64,000 nt of DNA from Thermanaerothrix solaris. GTDB taxonomy: Bacteria > Chloroflexota > Anaerolineae > Anaerolineales > Anaerolineaceae. Below the pieces are notes generated by a model. It was given only the letters and a program-made list of their open reading frames with translations, did no database searches and was not told the DNA's origin. The position numbers and the translations under genes were made by a program. This document shows, piece by piece, positions 15,099 to 22,812 of the stretch (position 1 is the first letter of the stretch; each line of letters starts with the position of its first letter). The stretch lies in contig NZ_JAUHMF010000010.1 in the NCBI RefSeq assembly GCF_032334255.1, positions 1 through 64,000 of the forward strand, written 5' to 3'.

Positions 15099-16225
15099 TG
15101 CCCTGGCTCGTATATTACGAGCCGCGACGGTATCTGCGGCCGCAGAGTAACCGCAGGATACACAGGAGAAAAACGCTTGGGTTTTACGATTGTTTTTATC
15201 AATACAGCCACAGACAGGGCAGGTGCGACTGGTATTCTTTGGATCGACCAGGATTACAGGCACACCAGCTCTTTTTGCCTTGTACTCGATAAAGTTACGC
15301 AGTTGAAAGAACGACCAGTTGCTATGCTTGCTCCTCTGCTTGCGGCGAACCGTTACCCGGTCACGAATGCCCTTCAGGTCTTCCAAGGCAATTGCGCGTC
15401 CGGTGCCTTGCGCTTTTTGAACAAGCCGCTTACTGATCACGTGGTTGACATAGGTTTGGAAACGAGCTTGACGTCCAGAAAGCTTTTTCAGTTTTCGTTT
15501 TGCCGATTTTGTGCCCTTGCGCTGGAGATTCCGACGGCGATGTTCGTACTTACGGCGGTTGCGTTCCACCATGTCGCCACTGAAATTCTCGCCGTCACTA
15601 TCGGATGCAAGGTTGACGATGCCAAGGTCAACGCCAAGCACATCTTCCACATTGGCTGGTTCAGGCTCTTCTACGTCGCAAGTGGCGAACAAGTAAAACT
15701 GGTCATTAATGCAGACCAGATCGCTCTCCCCGCGTTGGCCTTTCAGAAGTTCACGCTGGCGCTCTCCACAAGCAAACGGTATGCGCAAGCGTCCCGCTAC
15801 TGTCCAGATCGACACTTCGGAGGTTTCCAGATGATAAGACAAGATACGATTGTCGTAGGTTATCGCTCCCAACAGCCGAAATACACGCCTGGTTCTGGTA
15901 TCCCGCTTGTAAGCATCAGCCACCTTGGAGATACAACGCACAACCACTTGAGCAGTGAGTGGGAATTTCTTCCGCACATCATGATAGGTCAACTTGTGAA
16001 GCGGAAACTGGCGAAACGTCTTGTGTTCCCACGCTTGATCGCTGATGTAATTGCAAACCCGATTGGCCGTAATCATCGTCTCCCTAAGAATAGCGGCTTG
16101 ATTCGGGTCGTGCAGAAGTTTGACTTTCGCCACAAGTTTCATGTCTTAATTGTAGCGCACATATTCAATATATTGAAAGGGATGCGGGTTTCCTCTGCTC
16201 CCTAAAGGGAGCAGTCTCCACCCGC
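15021..16225 (-). mobile_element. IS1341-type (IS200/IS605 family) element, tnpB only
   Basis: Contains tnpB but no tnpA, so it would need a transposase in trans. The left end carries a hairpin GCGGGT...CTGCTCCC-TAAA-GGGAGCAG...ACCCGC (16185-16225, viewed on the plus strand), the right end the stems listed for the omega RNA. A TTCAATATATTGAA palindrome (16164-16177) precedes the gene. Confidence 0.7.
15039..16142 (-). CDS. tnpB: TnpB RNA-guided nuclease
   Basis: 367 aa. RuvC-like catalytic parts: DLGIVNLASDSDG, LEDLKGIRDRV, and the third Asp in AAADTVAARN; zinc finger CPVCG...CVSCGYS. All catalytic positions appear intact. N-terminal DNA-binding region is somewhat shorter than in many TnpBs. 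TTCAAT-17-TACAAT on the minus strand lies only six bases before the ATG, so the mRNA is likely leaderless. Confidence 0.92.
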   Translation of the reverse strand: MKLVAKVKLLHDPNQAAILRETMITANRVCNYISDQAWEHKTFRQFPLHKLTYHDVRKKFPLTAQVVVRCISKVADAYKRDTRTRRVFRLLGAITYDNRILSYHLETSEVSIWTVAGRLRIPFACGERQRELLKGQRGESDLVCINDQFYLFATCDVEEPEPANVEDVLGVDLGIVNLASDSDGENFSGDMVERNRRKYEHRRRNLQRKGTKSAKRKLKKLSGRQARFQTYVNHVISKRLVQKAQGTGRAIALEDLKGIRDRVTVRRKQRSKHSNWSFFQLRNFIEYKAKRAGVPVILVDPKNTSRTCPVCGCIDKNNRKTQAFFSCVSCGYSAAADTVAARNIRARAVVNLPMVSNLTGSGTSCRL

Positions 16226-16276
16226 GGTTATTATGATATAATTATAGCACATAAGTTCTATATTTGGGAGGGGCTC

Positions 16277-16621
16277 ATGGACGTTGAAACGGCGATCAGG
16301 CTGGTGGAGAGGAAACTGGAGATGCTTGAAGCGCTGTCCAACATGCCGCCGAGATACAGTATTTGGGGGGTTCTTTCGTCTCTGATCCACTTGCTCAACT
16401 TTGATCGTCTGGACGGAGACGAAAGATGGGACCCGCGGAAGACGACTGCCGAAACGGCGGAGGTGAGGGCGGAGCGCAAAAGGCTGGTGCTTGAAGAACT
16501 CGAGCAGTGGCCTTTTGATCAGGACAATTGGAGGATGATTGCGTCGCTGGTGCACCTTTCCAACCTCACCGAGGGGAGGCAGAATTTGAACAGAGAGGGC
16601 CGGGCAGGGGAGGGGGAATAA
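16277..16621 (+). CDS. 114-aa unknown soluble protein
   Basis: ATG with GGGAGG six bases upstream. Helical, acidic, with a repeated pattern SSLIHLLNFD / ASLVHLSNLT separated by ~55 residues that suggests an internal duplication. TATAAT at 16234-16239 is close upstream, next to the left end of the IS, so its original promoter may have been changed by the insertion. Confidence 0.55.
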   Translation: MDVETAIRLVERKLEMLEALSNMPPRYSIWGVLSSLIHLLNFDRLDGDERWDPRKTTAETAEVRAERKRLVLEELEQWPFDQDNWRMIASLVHLSNLTEGRQNLNREGRAGEGE

Positions 16622-16674
16622 AAAAATTGGTGCCCCGAACCGCAAAATTGGGGTCGCAAACGAATGTTCGACTC

Positions 16675-16703
16675 TTGAATTTTGTGTGCGAATGTCGTAT
16701 AAT
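16675..16703 (+). promoter_or_regulatory. Strong promoter
   Basis: TTGAAT, 17-base spacer, TATAAT. The -10 region TGTCGTATAATGC resembles the TGTCGCATAATG motif seen at 22278, 22350 and 28993. Confidence 0.7.
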
Positions 16704-16715
16704 GCTCGTGTAAAG

Positions 16716-16741
16716 TATTATGATACAAGCGTATCATAATA
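16716..16741. promoter_or_regulatory. Perfect palindrome TATTATGATAC-AAGC-GTATCATAATA
   Basis: Eleven-base arms with a four-base spacer, just downstream of the promoter at 16675-16703, where a repressor would block elongation or the start. Same half-site ATGATAC as at 11610-11637 and 37707-37724. Confidence 0.7.
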
Positions 16742-16792
16742 TAATAAGAGAGCGACTCTTGCAGTCTAGAAAGGAGGGACCCAGGGCATAAG

Positions 16793-17089
16793 ATGAAGGC
16801 AGGCGAATACGGAAAAGTTGAATGGCAGGTGGTATATGATCCGACGCGTGACGGCGAGTGGTACGGCGACTACTACCGCCGTTTGTTTTCCCGCTGGCAG
16901 ATTGTGGCCGGGTGCGGTTCGTGGCCGGAGGGGTTGAAGTGGCAGAACCGACGGACGGGGGAGTGGTGCGAAGCGACCGGTCACGGGCGTCAGCAGATGA
17001 TTGCCTTTTCCAACGGTGAGCATCGCAAGTTCAAGGTGCGGGTGCCGCCCGCAGCGGTACCGGCGGTGGCCGCCGTGGACGCCTTTTAG
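16793..17089 (+). CDS. 98-aa unknown
   Basis: Trp- and Tyr-rich soluble protein (MKAGEYGKVEWQVVYDP..., GDYYRRLFSRWQIVAG) with an alanine/proline tail. AAAGGAGG lies 15 bases before the ATG, longer than usual. First gene of the operon under the palindrome-controlled promoter. No family recognised. Confidence 0.5.
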   Translation: MKAGEYGKVEWQVVYDPTRDGEWYGDYYRRLFSRWQIVAGCGSWPEGLKWQNRRTGEWCEATGHGRQQMIAFSNGEHRKFKVRVPPAAVPAVAAVDAF

Positions 17090-17118
17090 ATTTGCGTATA
17101 GTCATCAGGATAACCGCC

Positions 17119-17430
17119 ATGAAAGCCTGTACGGTGCACATTGAGTATCCCGAATCGCCGCAGGCCAGGCCCCGGTTGAACCGGCTGGAGGCGCTGGGAG
17201 CGGATTTGGTGACGTTCAGTGTGGATGCTGCCCGCATCGGCACGGAGGTACTGGTCACGCCCGAGAGGCTGATCCTGGCAGGGGAGGAGGTGGCGCTACC
17301 GGAGCACGTCCCGGACTATCAGGCCCACGTTGCCGTGCACAAAGGTTTTGAGATCCTGATCGAGGACATTTGCAGTGGCCACTCTCGCCGGCGTATGGTG
17401 CGGCGCATTCGGATTGCGGCGCGCAAGTGA
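17119..17430 (+). CDS. 103-aa unknown
   Basis: I prefer ATG 17119 (AGGA nearby) over a TTG at 17092. The product starts MKACTVHIEYPESPQARPRLNRLEALGADLVTFSVD and looks like a compact alpha/beta protein with a basic tail. It is followed closely by the TPR-like gene, whose start overlaps or abuts its stop. Function unknown. Confidence 0.5.
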   Translation: MKACTVHIEYPESPQARPRLNRLEALGADLVTFSVDAARIGTEVLVTPERLILAGEEVALPEHVPDYQAHVAVHKGFEILIEDICSGHSRRRMVRRIRIAARK

Positions 17431-17440
17431 GGTGTTGGAC

Positions 17441-17806
17441 GTGAATTCTCGCGACGATCCGCTAACGCTGCATCAGCAAGCTTTGGTGTTGGCCGATCAA
17501 GCCTATATTGCACGCCGAAACGGGCAGGTAGAGGCTGCGATTGAATTGGCCAGGAAGGCGCTGGGGTACGAGGTTGAGGCGGCCAAGCGCCTTCCGCCTG
17601 TGGCCGGCAGCGAACCTACCCGCAGTGTTCTCTATCTTGCCGCCGCGAGCCTGGCGTGGCAAGCAAAAGACTACGAATTGGCCTTAGAATTGACAGCGCA
17701 AGGGCGGACGCCCTGGACGCCTGCGGAGGCCCTTGCCGAGTTTGACGCTCTGGAACGAAATGTTCGCTTGGTTCTGCAGACAAGGATGGCGAAGTGGGAT
17801 TCGTGA
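17441..17806 (+). CDS. TPR-like helical protein, ~121 aa
   Basis: GTG at 17441 (or 17432) fits GAGG eight bases upstream. The helical pair HQQALVLADQAYIARRNGQVEAAIELARKAL is a recognisable tetratricopeptide-type repeat; a second pair follows (LYLAAASLAWQAKDYELALELTAQG). Probably a protein-interaction module in this small operon. Overlaps the DUF2442 gene by 13 bases. Confidence 0.6.
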   Translation: MNSRDDPLTLHQQALVLADQAYIARRNGQVEAAIELARKALGYEVEAAKRLPPVAGSEPTRSVLYLAAASLAWQAKDYELALELTAQGRTPWTPAEALAEFDALERNVRLVLQTRMAKWDS

Positions 17807-18063
17807 AAAACGTTCTGATTGACGCCGAGATGCTAACGGTTGTTTTGGACGACGGGCGGGTAATCTCGGTACCGCTCACGTGGTACCCGCGTCTTTGGCA
17901 CGGGACGCCAGAGGAACGCGCCAATTTTCGGCTGATCGGCGGTGGTGAAGGCATTTGCTGGCCGGATTTGGATGAGGACATCAGCGTAGAAGATCTTCTG
18001 GCGGGTCGGCGGTCCGGCGAGGGCAAGGCGTCGCTGATGCGCTGGTTGAGGCGCAGGCGCTAG
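17794..18063 (+). CDS. DUF2442-family protein
   Basis: 89 aa with the family hallmark DGRVISVPLTWYPRLWHGTPEER and GEGICWPDLDEDISVEDLLAG. DUF2442 proteins are often found with toxin-antitoxin partners (DUF4160). No DUF4160 partner is visible here; the TPR-like gene occupies the partner position. Confidence 0.85.
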   Translation: MGFVKNVLIDAEMLTVVLDDGRVISVPLTWYPRLWHGTPEERANFRLIGGGEGICWPDLDEDISVEDLLAGRRSGEGKASLMRWLRRRR

Positions 18064-18084
18064 GTTCGACATTTTAAAACGGGA

Positions 18085-18135
18085 CGACCCGCTTACGCGG
18101 GCGTCGGCCCGGAGATGCTATCTCCGGGGGGGCCA
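18085..18135 (+). terminator. Double hairpin after DUF2442 gene
   Basis: CCCGC-TTAC-GCGGG followed by a stem from CCGGAGAT/ATCTCCGG. The U-rich tail is missing, so termination is only probable. Confidence 0.4.
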
Positions 18136-18198
18136 TACTTTCACAAATTATTATAACCCCACCAATCTCGCTGTCGAGAACCAGTTTGTCGGTATTTT

Positions 18199-18690
18199 TT
18201 ACACTTCCAGCCGCGCCAGGATTTCCGGCGGGACCTGGCGGCGCAAGTGCGGATAGCGTTCGATCAGTCGGGCGATGTCGGCCAGGTCTTTTTGGCGTTT
18301 GCTGCCGCGCCGCTCCGGGTCGAGTGCGGCCCAGACTTTACCCTGGAGCACGTCTTCCAGGCGGGCGACGGGCAGGGTCATGCCCAACACGTTGGCTTGA
18401 ACGGCGTTGGCCACAAAGGCCCGATAGCGCTCGTCGGTCTGAATTTGCACTCGCAACCCGGAGCCGGGCAGGGAGACGTTGAGGCTGTGGGCGAAGCGCT
18501 CGACTCGGAAGCGCTTGGCGAGGTTCCGTTCCAGATCGTCGAGCGACTCGACGGCCACGGCTAGATCCAGGTCCAAACTGACCAGGGGCTCGACGTAGGC
18601 ATTGACGGCCTGTCCGCCGATGACGCAAAAAGGCACGCCCTGCTCTTGCAAAAAGGCGATCAACGATTCGAGCAAATTGGCGTTATCCAT
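18199..18690 (-). CDS. AbiEii-like nucleotidyltransferase
   Basis: About 163 aa from the ATG at 18690; an in-frame ATG at 18723 is possible. VPFCVIGGQAVNAYVEPLVSLDLDLAV carries the GG...DxD nucleotidyltransferase signature, and VARLEDVLQGKVWAALDPERRGSKRQKDLADIARLI is the typical C-terminal helical part of the AbiEii/DUF-type transferases. No antitoxin gene is adjacent, so this is an orphan. The promoter region contains GTATCATAAT (18734-18744), another copy of the operator half-site. Confidence 0.7.
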   Translation of the reverse strand: MDNANLLESLIAFLQEQGVPFCVIGGQAVNAYVEPLVSLDLDLAVAVESLDDLERNLAKRFRVERFAHSLNVSLPGSGLRVQIQTDERYRAFVANAVQANVLGMTLPVARLEDVLQGKVWAALDPERRGSKRQKDLADIARLIERYPHLRRQVPPEILARLEV

Positions 18691-18915
18691 CGTGATAAGT
18701 TTCCAGAAGGCTAGAGTCTGCATAAGCGACAAAATTATGATACCACGGCGGCAGCGGTGCGGTGTGGATTGGGGACGCAAGGGTCAAATAAGGAAATCGT
18801 GATTTCTTTCTATTTGAAAGTGTTCGGATCTAATGCATAACCGGTTCTTTTTCAGGTTCCGGCGCAATATGTGTGTGACCTCATCCCACCCCTGCAGGGG
18901 ATCGCAACTGCCTTC

Positions 18916-18943
18916 TTGGCTGGCGCGGGATTACGGTTATACT
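18916..18943 (+). promoter_or_regulatory. Promoter of AbrB-type antitoxin
   Basis: TTGGCT, 16-base spacer, TATACT; the operator follows directly. Confidence 0.55.
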
Positions 18944-18966
18944 GAATTACAGATGCTCTGTAATTC
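18944..18966. promoter_or_regulatory. Operator palindrome GAATTACAGA-TGC-TCTGTAATTC
   Basis: Perfect 10-base arms between the -10 box and the ribosome binding site of the antitoxin gene, the classic place for toxin-antitoxin autoregulation. Confidence 0.75.
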
Positions 18967-18976
18967 GGAGTAAGGA

Positions 18977-19237
18977 ATGAGTGTATATCGGGTTCAGATT
19001 GCCAAACGCGGCGTGGTCACACTTCCCGCCGAAGTCCGTAAGGAGCGTCATCTTCAAGAGGGACAAATGATGACCCTGCTTGATCTTGGAGGGGTGTTTG
19101 TGCTGGCGCCTAAGGAACTAGAAACCGACCGCCTGGCGAGTCGCCTGGCCGAAACGTGGCAGAAGCAGGGAGAAAGCCTTGAGACCCTCTTGAAAACCCT
19201 CCGTGAAGTTCGGGAGGGGTATGCTTCCGGTCGCTAA
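18977..19237 (+). CDS. AbrB/MazE-like antitoxin
   Basis: 86 aa. The N-terminal swapped-hairpin domain is clear: VQIAKRGVVTLPAEVRKERHLQEGQMMTLLDLGGVFVLAP. The C-terminal helix would wrap a PIN toxin. AAGGA lies close to the ATG. Its partner gene directly downstream is broken, so this may be an orphan antitoxin that still represses its own palindrome. Confidence 0.82.
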   Translation: MSVYRVQIAKRGVVTLPAEVRKERHLQEGQMMTLLDLGGVFVLAPKELETDRLASRLAETWQKQGESLETLLKTLREVREGYASGR

Positions 19238-19343
19238 GGTGTTTCTGGATACCAGCATGATCTTTGCGGCGGAGGCGCTTTCCTTTCGGATTGGCACACC
19301 CGGCGACTTGCTGGCCTGGCTGAGAGATCAGGCTGTGCGGTGA
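19221..19343 (+). pseudogene. Internally deleted PIN-domain toxin
   Basis: GGGAGG precedes an ATG that overlaps the antitoxin end. The 40-codon frame begins VFLDTSMIFAA, the first strand and first catalytic Asp of VapC-like PIN proteins, and then jumps to FRIGTPGDLLAWLR, which resembles the usual C-terminal end (TP.eFL..L). The ~90 central residues with the other acidic catalytic residues are missing, so it cannot be an active RNase. Confidence 0.7.
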
Positions 19344-19353
19344 TGATCCGGAT

Positions 19354-19665
19354 TTAATCCACCACCCTTCCGGCTCTGCGTCCGGCCTCGAGCAGTGCGC
19401 CCAGGATGTCCAGGATGTGGTCGGCGGTCTGTTGGGCTTCGTCCTGGGTATCAAAATCTTTGCGCAGGTAGCGTTTGAGGCCGATGGGTGTGCCCCACGA
19501 ACCGCCGAAGAGCGATTGACCGAGGATTCTCTCCTCGGATTGGGCGAGGAAGGGGGGCAGGTACCCGTTGTCGTCGCAGGGAAGTTGCACTTCTACCCAC
19601 CAGCGTCCGTCGCGGCGGTAGGTGGCGACGATAAAATCACGGGCGGTGAACATTCGTTGGCTCAT
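19354..19665 (-). CDS. 103-aa unknown, last gene of xer operon
   Basis: Starts MSQRMFTARDFIVATYRRDGRWWVEVQLPCDD; looks like a small alpha/beta protein. It overlaps the end of the MntA-HepT fusion by 29 bases. Function unknown. Confidence 0.55.
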   Translation of the reverse strand: MSQRMFTARDFIVATYRRDGRWWVEVQLPCDDNGYLPPFLAQSEERILGQSLFGGSWGTPIGLKRYLRKDFDTQDEAQQTADHILDILGALLEAGRRAGRVVD

Positions 19666-20368
19666 GGTGTCCTCCGTTGGTTTCGGGTAGGGGTGGGATC
19701 AGGGATTCAAGCGTGGGGATCAAGTTGAGGATGGCGGTGGCCATGTGGGCGATTTGGTCGGGGTCGAAGGTAAGGTCGAGGTCATCCCTATCGAGGTCCC
19801 GGTGCCAGGCAGCGAGGGTCTCCCAGGGGATTTGAGGGTAGTCGGGATGGCAGACCTGGGGGACGCGTCCGGCCAGCCAGGTAAAGCGCTTGATCTCGAA
19901 GATCAGGGCGTCTTGCAGGATTCGGGCGTGGAGGTCGGGGGGGATCTCGGCCGAGGACGGCGTTGAGGTGAGGATGTCCTGGATGCGCTGAGCGGTCCAG
20001 TGCATATCCCACAGGAGCGAGGGGACGCGCTGTTGGGGGGTGATGGGGAGGCCGCCGCGGGTGAGGATGTGGTAGCGGCGGAAGGGATTGAGGATGGTCC
20101 TGGCGTTGACGAGATCGACCTTGCGGCCAAACAGGTGTTCGAGGGTGGATTGGGCCCGGACCAGGTCGGAGAGGGAAGGTTCGGAGGCGAATTCGACCAG
20201 CACGTCAACGTCGCTGTCGGGGCGGAACTGCTCGGTGAGGACGGAGCCGAAGAAGGTGAGTTTCTGGATGTGGTATTGGCGGCAAATATCGAGGAGGGCC
20301 TTGCGGGAGACACCCAGGCGCTGCAAGACGTGACGGGGGGCGTGAAGGCGGGGGCGAACGGTGGTCAC
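19637..20368 (-). CDS. MntA-HepT (MNT-HEPN) fusion protein
   Basis: 243 aa joining both halves of a toxin-antitoxin pair. Residues ~25-110: nucleotidyltransferase KLTFFGSVLTEQFRPDSDVDVLVEF (GS...DxD). Residues ~115-230: HepT/DUF86-like helical domain (MHWTAQRIQDIL ... HPDYPQIPWETLAAWHRDLDRDD). In HepT the RNase motif is R-x4-6-H-x-Y; here the corresponding stretch is RDLDRDDLDL with no His, so RNase activity is doubtful. GTG start at 20368, 9 bases after a small basic peptide gene. Confidence 0.75.
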   Translation of the reverse strand: MTTVRPRLHAPRHVLQRLGVSRKALLDICRQYHIQKLTFFGSVLTEQFRPDSDVDVLVEFASEPSLSDLVRAQSTLEHLFGRKVDLVNARTILNPFRRYHILTRGGLPITPQQRVPSLLWDMHWTAQRIQDILTSTPSSAEIPPDLHARILQDALIFEIKRFTWLAGRVPQVCHPDYPQIPWETLAAWHRDLDRDDLDLTFDPDQIAHMATAILNLIPTLESLIPPLPETNGGHHEPTNVHRP

Positions 20369-20377
20369 AATGCGTCC

Positions 20378-20494
20378 TCAGCGATGCAGTCTTGGGTTCT
20401 GCCGGTGGGATCGGCGCCGGTAGGCCCAGAGGCGTCTGGCGATGCGGCGCAGCATGACGAGGCGTTTGAGGATCAGGCGTCGTCGCAGATGCAT
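20378..20494 (-). CDS. 38-aa Arg-rich peptide
   Basis: Frame between the ribbon-helix-helix gene and the MntA-HepT fusion; ATG one base after the former's stop. Fourteen or more residues are Arg/Lys. It may simply be a coupled short reading frame; no function known. Confidence 0.4.
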   Translation of the reverse strand: MHLRRRLILKRLVMLRRIARRLWAYRRRSHRQNPRLHR

Positions 20495-20495
20495 G

Positions 20496-20744
20496 TCAGT
20501 CCTCACGGATATCGTGGATCAAATCGCCGTCGTAGGGGCCGTATTTTTCGGCGTTGCGCTGGCGGATTTGGCGCAGTTTTTCTAAGACGGCGTCGAAATC
20601 CTGAGCGCCTTGCAGTTGGTGGATTTGGAGGTAGGACAAGACGGCCTCGCGGACGATTTGGGAGATCGTCTTTTTCTGTTCTTGCGCCAGGCGCTGCAAG
20701 CGCTCAAAAGCGTGTGTGTCGAGGGTGGTGTAGATGCGGCGCAT
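20496..20744 (-). CDS. Ribbon-helix-helix (CopG-like) regulator
   Basis: 82 aa. MRRIYTTLDTHAFERLQRLAQEQKKTISQIVREAVLSYLQ is a typical RHH domain; the tail EKYGPYDGDLIHDIRED is common in antitoxin-type members. Starts one base after the recombinase stop, so it likely regulates this operon. Confidence 0.85.
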   Translation of the reverse strand: MRRIYTTLDTHAFERLQRLAQEQKKTISQIVREAVLSYLQIHQLQGAQDFDAVLEKLRQIRQRNAEKYGPYDGDLIHDIRED

Positions 20745-20745
20745 G

Positions 20746-21573
20746 TTACAAGTTTTCGACCAGTTCGGCCATGCGGGCTTCGGTGGGGTGCAAATAGCGG
20801 CTGGTGGTGCTGATGGATTCATGCCCCAAGATGGCCTGGAGGGTAGCCAAATCCACGCCGTTCTCGACGGCGCGGGTGGCGAACGTGTGTCGGAGGGTAT
20901 GCGGGGTCACGTTCTGGAGTTTAGCGCGGTGGGCGTACTCGGCGACGCGGCGCTGGACGTCGCGGGCGGTGAGGGGTCCGCCGGTTCTTGACATAAACAA
21001 GAGCGGACTTTGTGATTGCGGGCGGACGCTGAGCCAGGCGTGGAGGGCTTTGCGGACCTCCAGGCCGAGGGGGACCTTGCGGGTTTTATTGCCCTTACCC
21101 TGGCGGATGGTGACCCAGCCGGAGCGTTCGCGGAGGTCGAGGTCGGAGACCTCGAGGGCGATGACCTCGCTGACGCGTAGACCCGCTCTGGCCATAAGGC
21201 TGAGGATGGCGTAATCGCGGGGGTTATCCTCGGCGGCGGCGAGCAGGCGTCCCAGGTCGCGGGCGGAGAGGGCGTGGACGGGGGGCTTGGTTTGGCGTGG
21301 GCCGCGGACGTGGATGGTGCGTCCGTTGTGGCGCAGGTAAGCGCGGATGGCGGCCAGGTGGAGGTTGACGCTGGCGGCGGACATGCGTTTGACGGACTGG
21401 AGGTAGGCCATGTAATCCCGCACCTCGACGGGGGTGATGAGGTGCCATTCGGGGGGTTCGCCGAAAGTACCCTGGTACCAGGTGGTGAAGGTGCGGAGGG
21501 CGCGTTCGTAGGTTTGGCGGGTGTGAGCAGGGTACTGGTTGAGGAAATCGGAGAGGGTGGTGTTCGCGGTCAT
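20746..21573 (-). CDS. Tyrosine recombinase (XerC/D-like)
   Basis: 275 aa. N-terminal SAM-like core-binding domain, catalytic domain with R (RAGLRVSEVIALE), K (IRQGKGNKTRKVPL), HxxR (HTLRHTFATR), H/W box (LGHESISTTSRYLH) and the Tyr in SRYLHP. All catalytic residues are present. It could resolve multimers or integrate the element; no att site is obvious within the window. First gene of a five-gene overlapping operon. Confidence 0.93.
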   Translation of the reverse strand: MTANTTLSDFLNQYPAHTRQTYERALRTFTTWYQGTFGEPPEWHLITPVEVRDYMAYLQSVKRMSAASVNLHLAAIRAYLRHNGRTIHVRGPRQTKPPVHALSARDLGRLLAAAEDNPRDYAILSLMARAGLRVSEVIALEVSDLDLRERSGWVTIRQGKGNKTRKVPLGLEVRKALHAWLSVRPQSQSPLLFMSRTGGPLTARDVQRRVAEYAHRAKLQNVTPHTLRHTFATRAVENGVDLATLQAILGHESISTTSRYLHPTEARMAELVENL

Positions 21574-21611
21574 GTTGTTCCTCCGGGGTTAGGAGTAAGT
21601 GCAGGCAACGC

Positions 21612-22211
21612 CTAGAAACGCCACAGGTTTGAATCGGTGCCGTGGATCATCCCGGCGCCGGGGAGGTCGTTGAAGGGGTTACCGTCGTGGTTGCGGGGGT
21701 GCAGAGCGTTGTAGGCGTAATAATTCCGCATTTGTTCGGCCTTCTCGATCTGTTTGAGGGCTTGAATGACTTTAATGATTTCCCCCATGATCGCATCCGA
21801 CATGATCCAAAGGAAGAGATTGATCAGAAATCTTTCCTGCTCGGGATCGTCTTTGAGCCCGTATTTCTCTCGCAGTTCTTCCCAATGTTTTTTTTCTTTA
21901 TCGTCTTCTTGTAGCATTGGAAGTATGTCGACCCTACCAAACAATAGCATGCTCCCCAGGTTACCCCCTATCCGTCCGTATTCGTGACAGAGTGCGTCCC
22001 GGAGGTATTCGAGTTGCTGTTTGGAGAGTTTTCTATAATTGACCTCGAATTTCTCGGGTTTGGCGGCGGGCTTTTGCGGTTCGGGCTTGGTATCCGACTT
22101 TTGCGGTTTGGGATTAGGGTTTGATTCCTGTTGCCTTAAGTGGTCGCCTACGAGGATGGCGACGATCACGACCACGATGATCAAAGGCAATACCAAGGCA
22201 TTTGTGCCCAT
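21612..22211 (-). CDS. 199-aa membrane-anchored protein
   Basis: One N-terminal TM (VLPLIIVVVIVAILVG), a Lys/Pro-rich linker (NPKPQKSDTKPEPQKP) and a helical soluble domain. TTGCAA-17-TAAACT on the minus strand gives a promoter close upstream, with the motif CATTATGCGACAC at 22278-22290 just beyond it. Function unknown. Confidence 0.6.
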   Translation of the reverse strand: MGTNALVLPLIIVVVIVAILVGDHLRQQESNPNPKPQKSDTKPEPQKPAAKPEKFEVNYRKLSKQQLEYLRDALCHEYGRIGGNLGSMLLFGRVDILPMLQEDDKEKKHWEELREKYGLKDDPEQERFLINLFLWIMSDAIMGEIIKVIQALKQIEKAEQMRNYYAYNALHPRNHDGNPFNDLPGAGMIHGTDSNLWRF

Positions 22212-22277
22212 GAGACAGACTCCGGTGTTGAGAGGTTGGTTAGGACTAGTTTATCTAAAGTTGGTGCGAGTTGCAAA

Positions 22278-22377
22278 CATTATGCGACACAAAAACAAGG
22301 GCTTAGGGGTGGAAAAAAGGGGGATTATGCGGCGTTTTGGCGGGGTTTAGTGTCGCATAATGCTTCTTGTGCGACAT
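22278..22377. repeat. Inverted CATTATGCGACAC motif pair plus half-site
   Basis: CATTATGCGACAC (22278-22290) and its exact complement GTGTCGCATAATG (22350-22362) face each other over 59 bases; a third partial copy GTGCGACAT is at 22369-22377. A fourth copy, ATTATGCGACA, is upstream of the NYN gene at 28993-29003. Probably a regulator binding site; the region 22212-22427 contains no gene. Confidence 0.6.
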
Positions 22378-22427
22378 ATCAAACGGCCTCAACCGCACGC
22401 CCGGCCAGCACAATATCCCGCCGTCTT

Positions 22428-22646
22428 TTAAGAGATCGCCCATTCATACCCATTGGCCTCAAGCCAGGCATAATAACCGTCAGGCGACGTATAGTGTGAC
22501 CACGACAGCGGGATTTCATTTGCAACGGCAAGTTTGATGTATTCATCCTCCGTGAGGCCTAGACGGCTGCAAACGCGCCTTTGCAGTTCATCGGTGTAGT
22601 AGTACATCACGACATCATCCCAACTGCGTCCTGGATAAGACAACAT
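22428..22646 (-). CDS. 72-aa unknown
   Basis: Small acidic protein rich in Tyr and Trp (WSHYTSPDGYYAWLEANGYEW). No clear ribosome binding site. It lies next to the left end of IS element 2. Function unknown; may be remnant cargo. Confidence 0.4.
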   Translation of the reverse strand: MLSYPGRSWDDVVMYYYTDELQRRVCSRLGLTEDEYIKLAVANEIPLSWSHYTSPDGYYAWLEANGYEWAIS

Positions 22647-22777
22647 CCACTCATGCCGTTTTTCTGCACAACACTCTTCTTCGAGTTTTTCAAACTCCTC
22701 ACAGTTCTCCTTCGGGCGCGGAAGCCCAACATCTTCAGGGGTGGGAGGAAGCGCCTCGCTTTAGCGGCTTAGCCCGC

Positions 22778-22806
22778 TTGTCAATATTGAACACGAGTTC
22801 TATAAT
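22778..22806 (+). promoter_or_regulatory. tnpB promoter, leaderless geometry
   Basis: TTGTCA, 17-base spacer, TATAAT, then six bases to the ATG, so transcription should begin at the start codon itself. Element 1 has the same spacing. Confidence 0.7.
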
Positions 22807-22812
22807 ACGATT

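Noticed and set aside
18085..18135. Confident Rho-independent terminator.
   Set aside because: Strong stems but no U-tract; reported only with low confidence.
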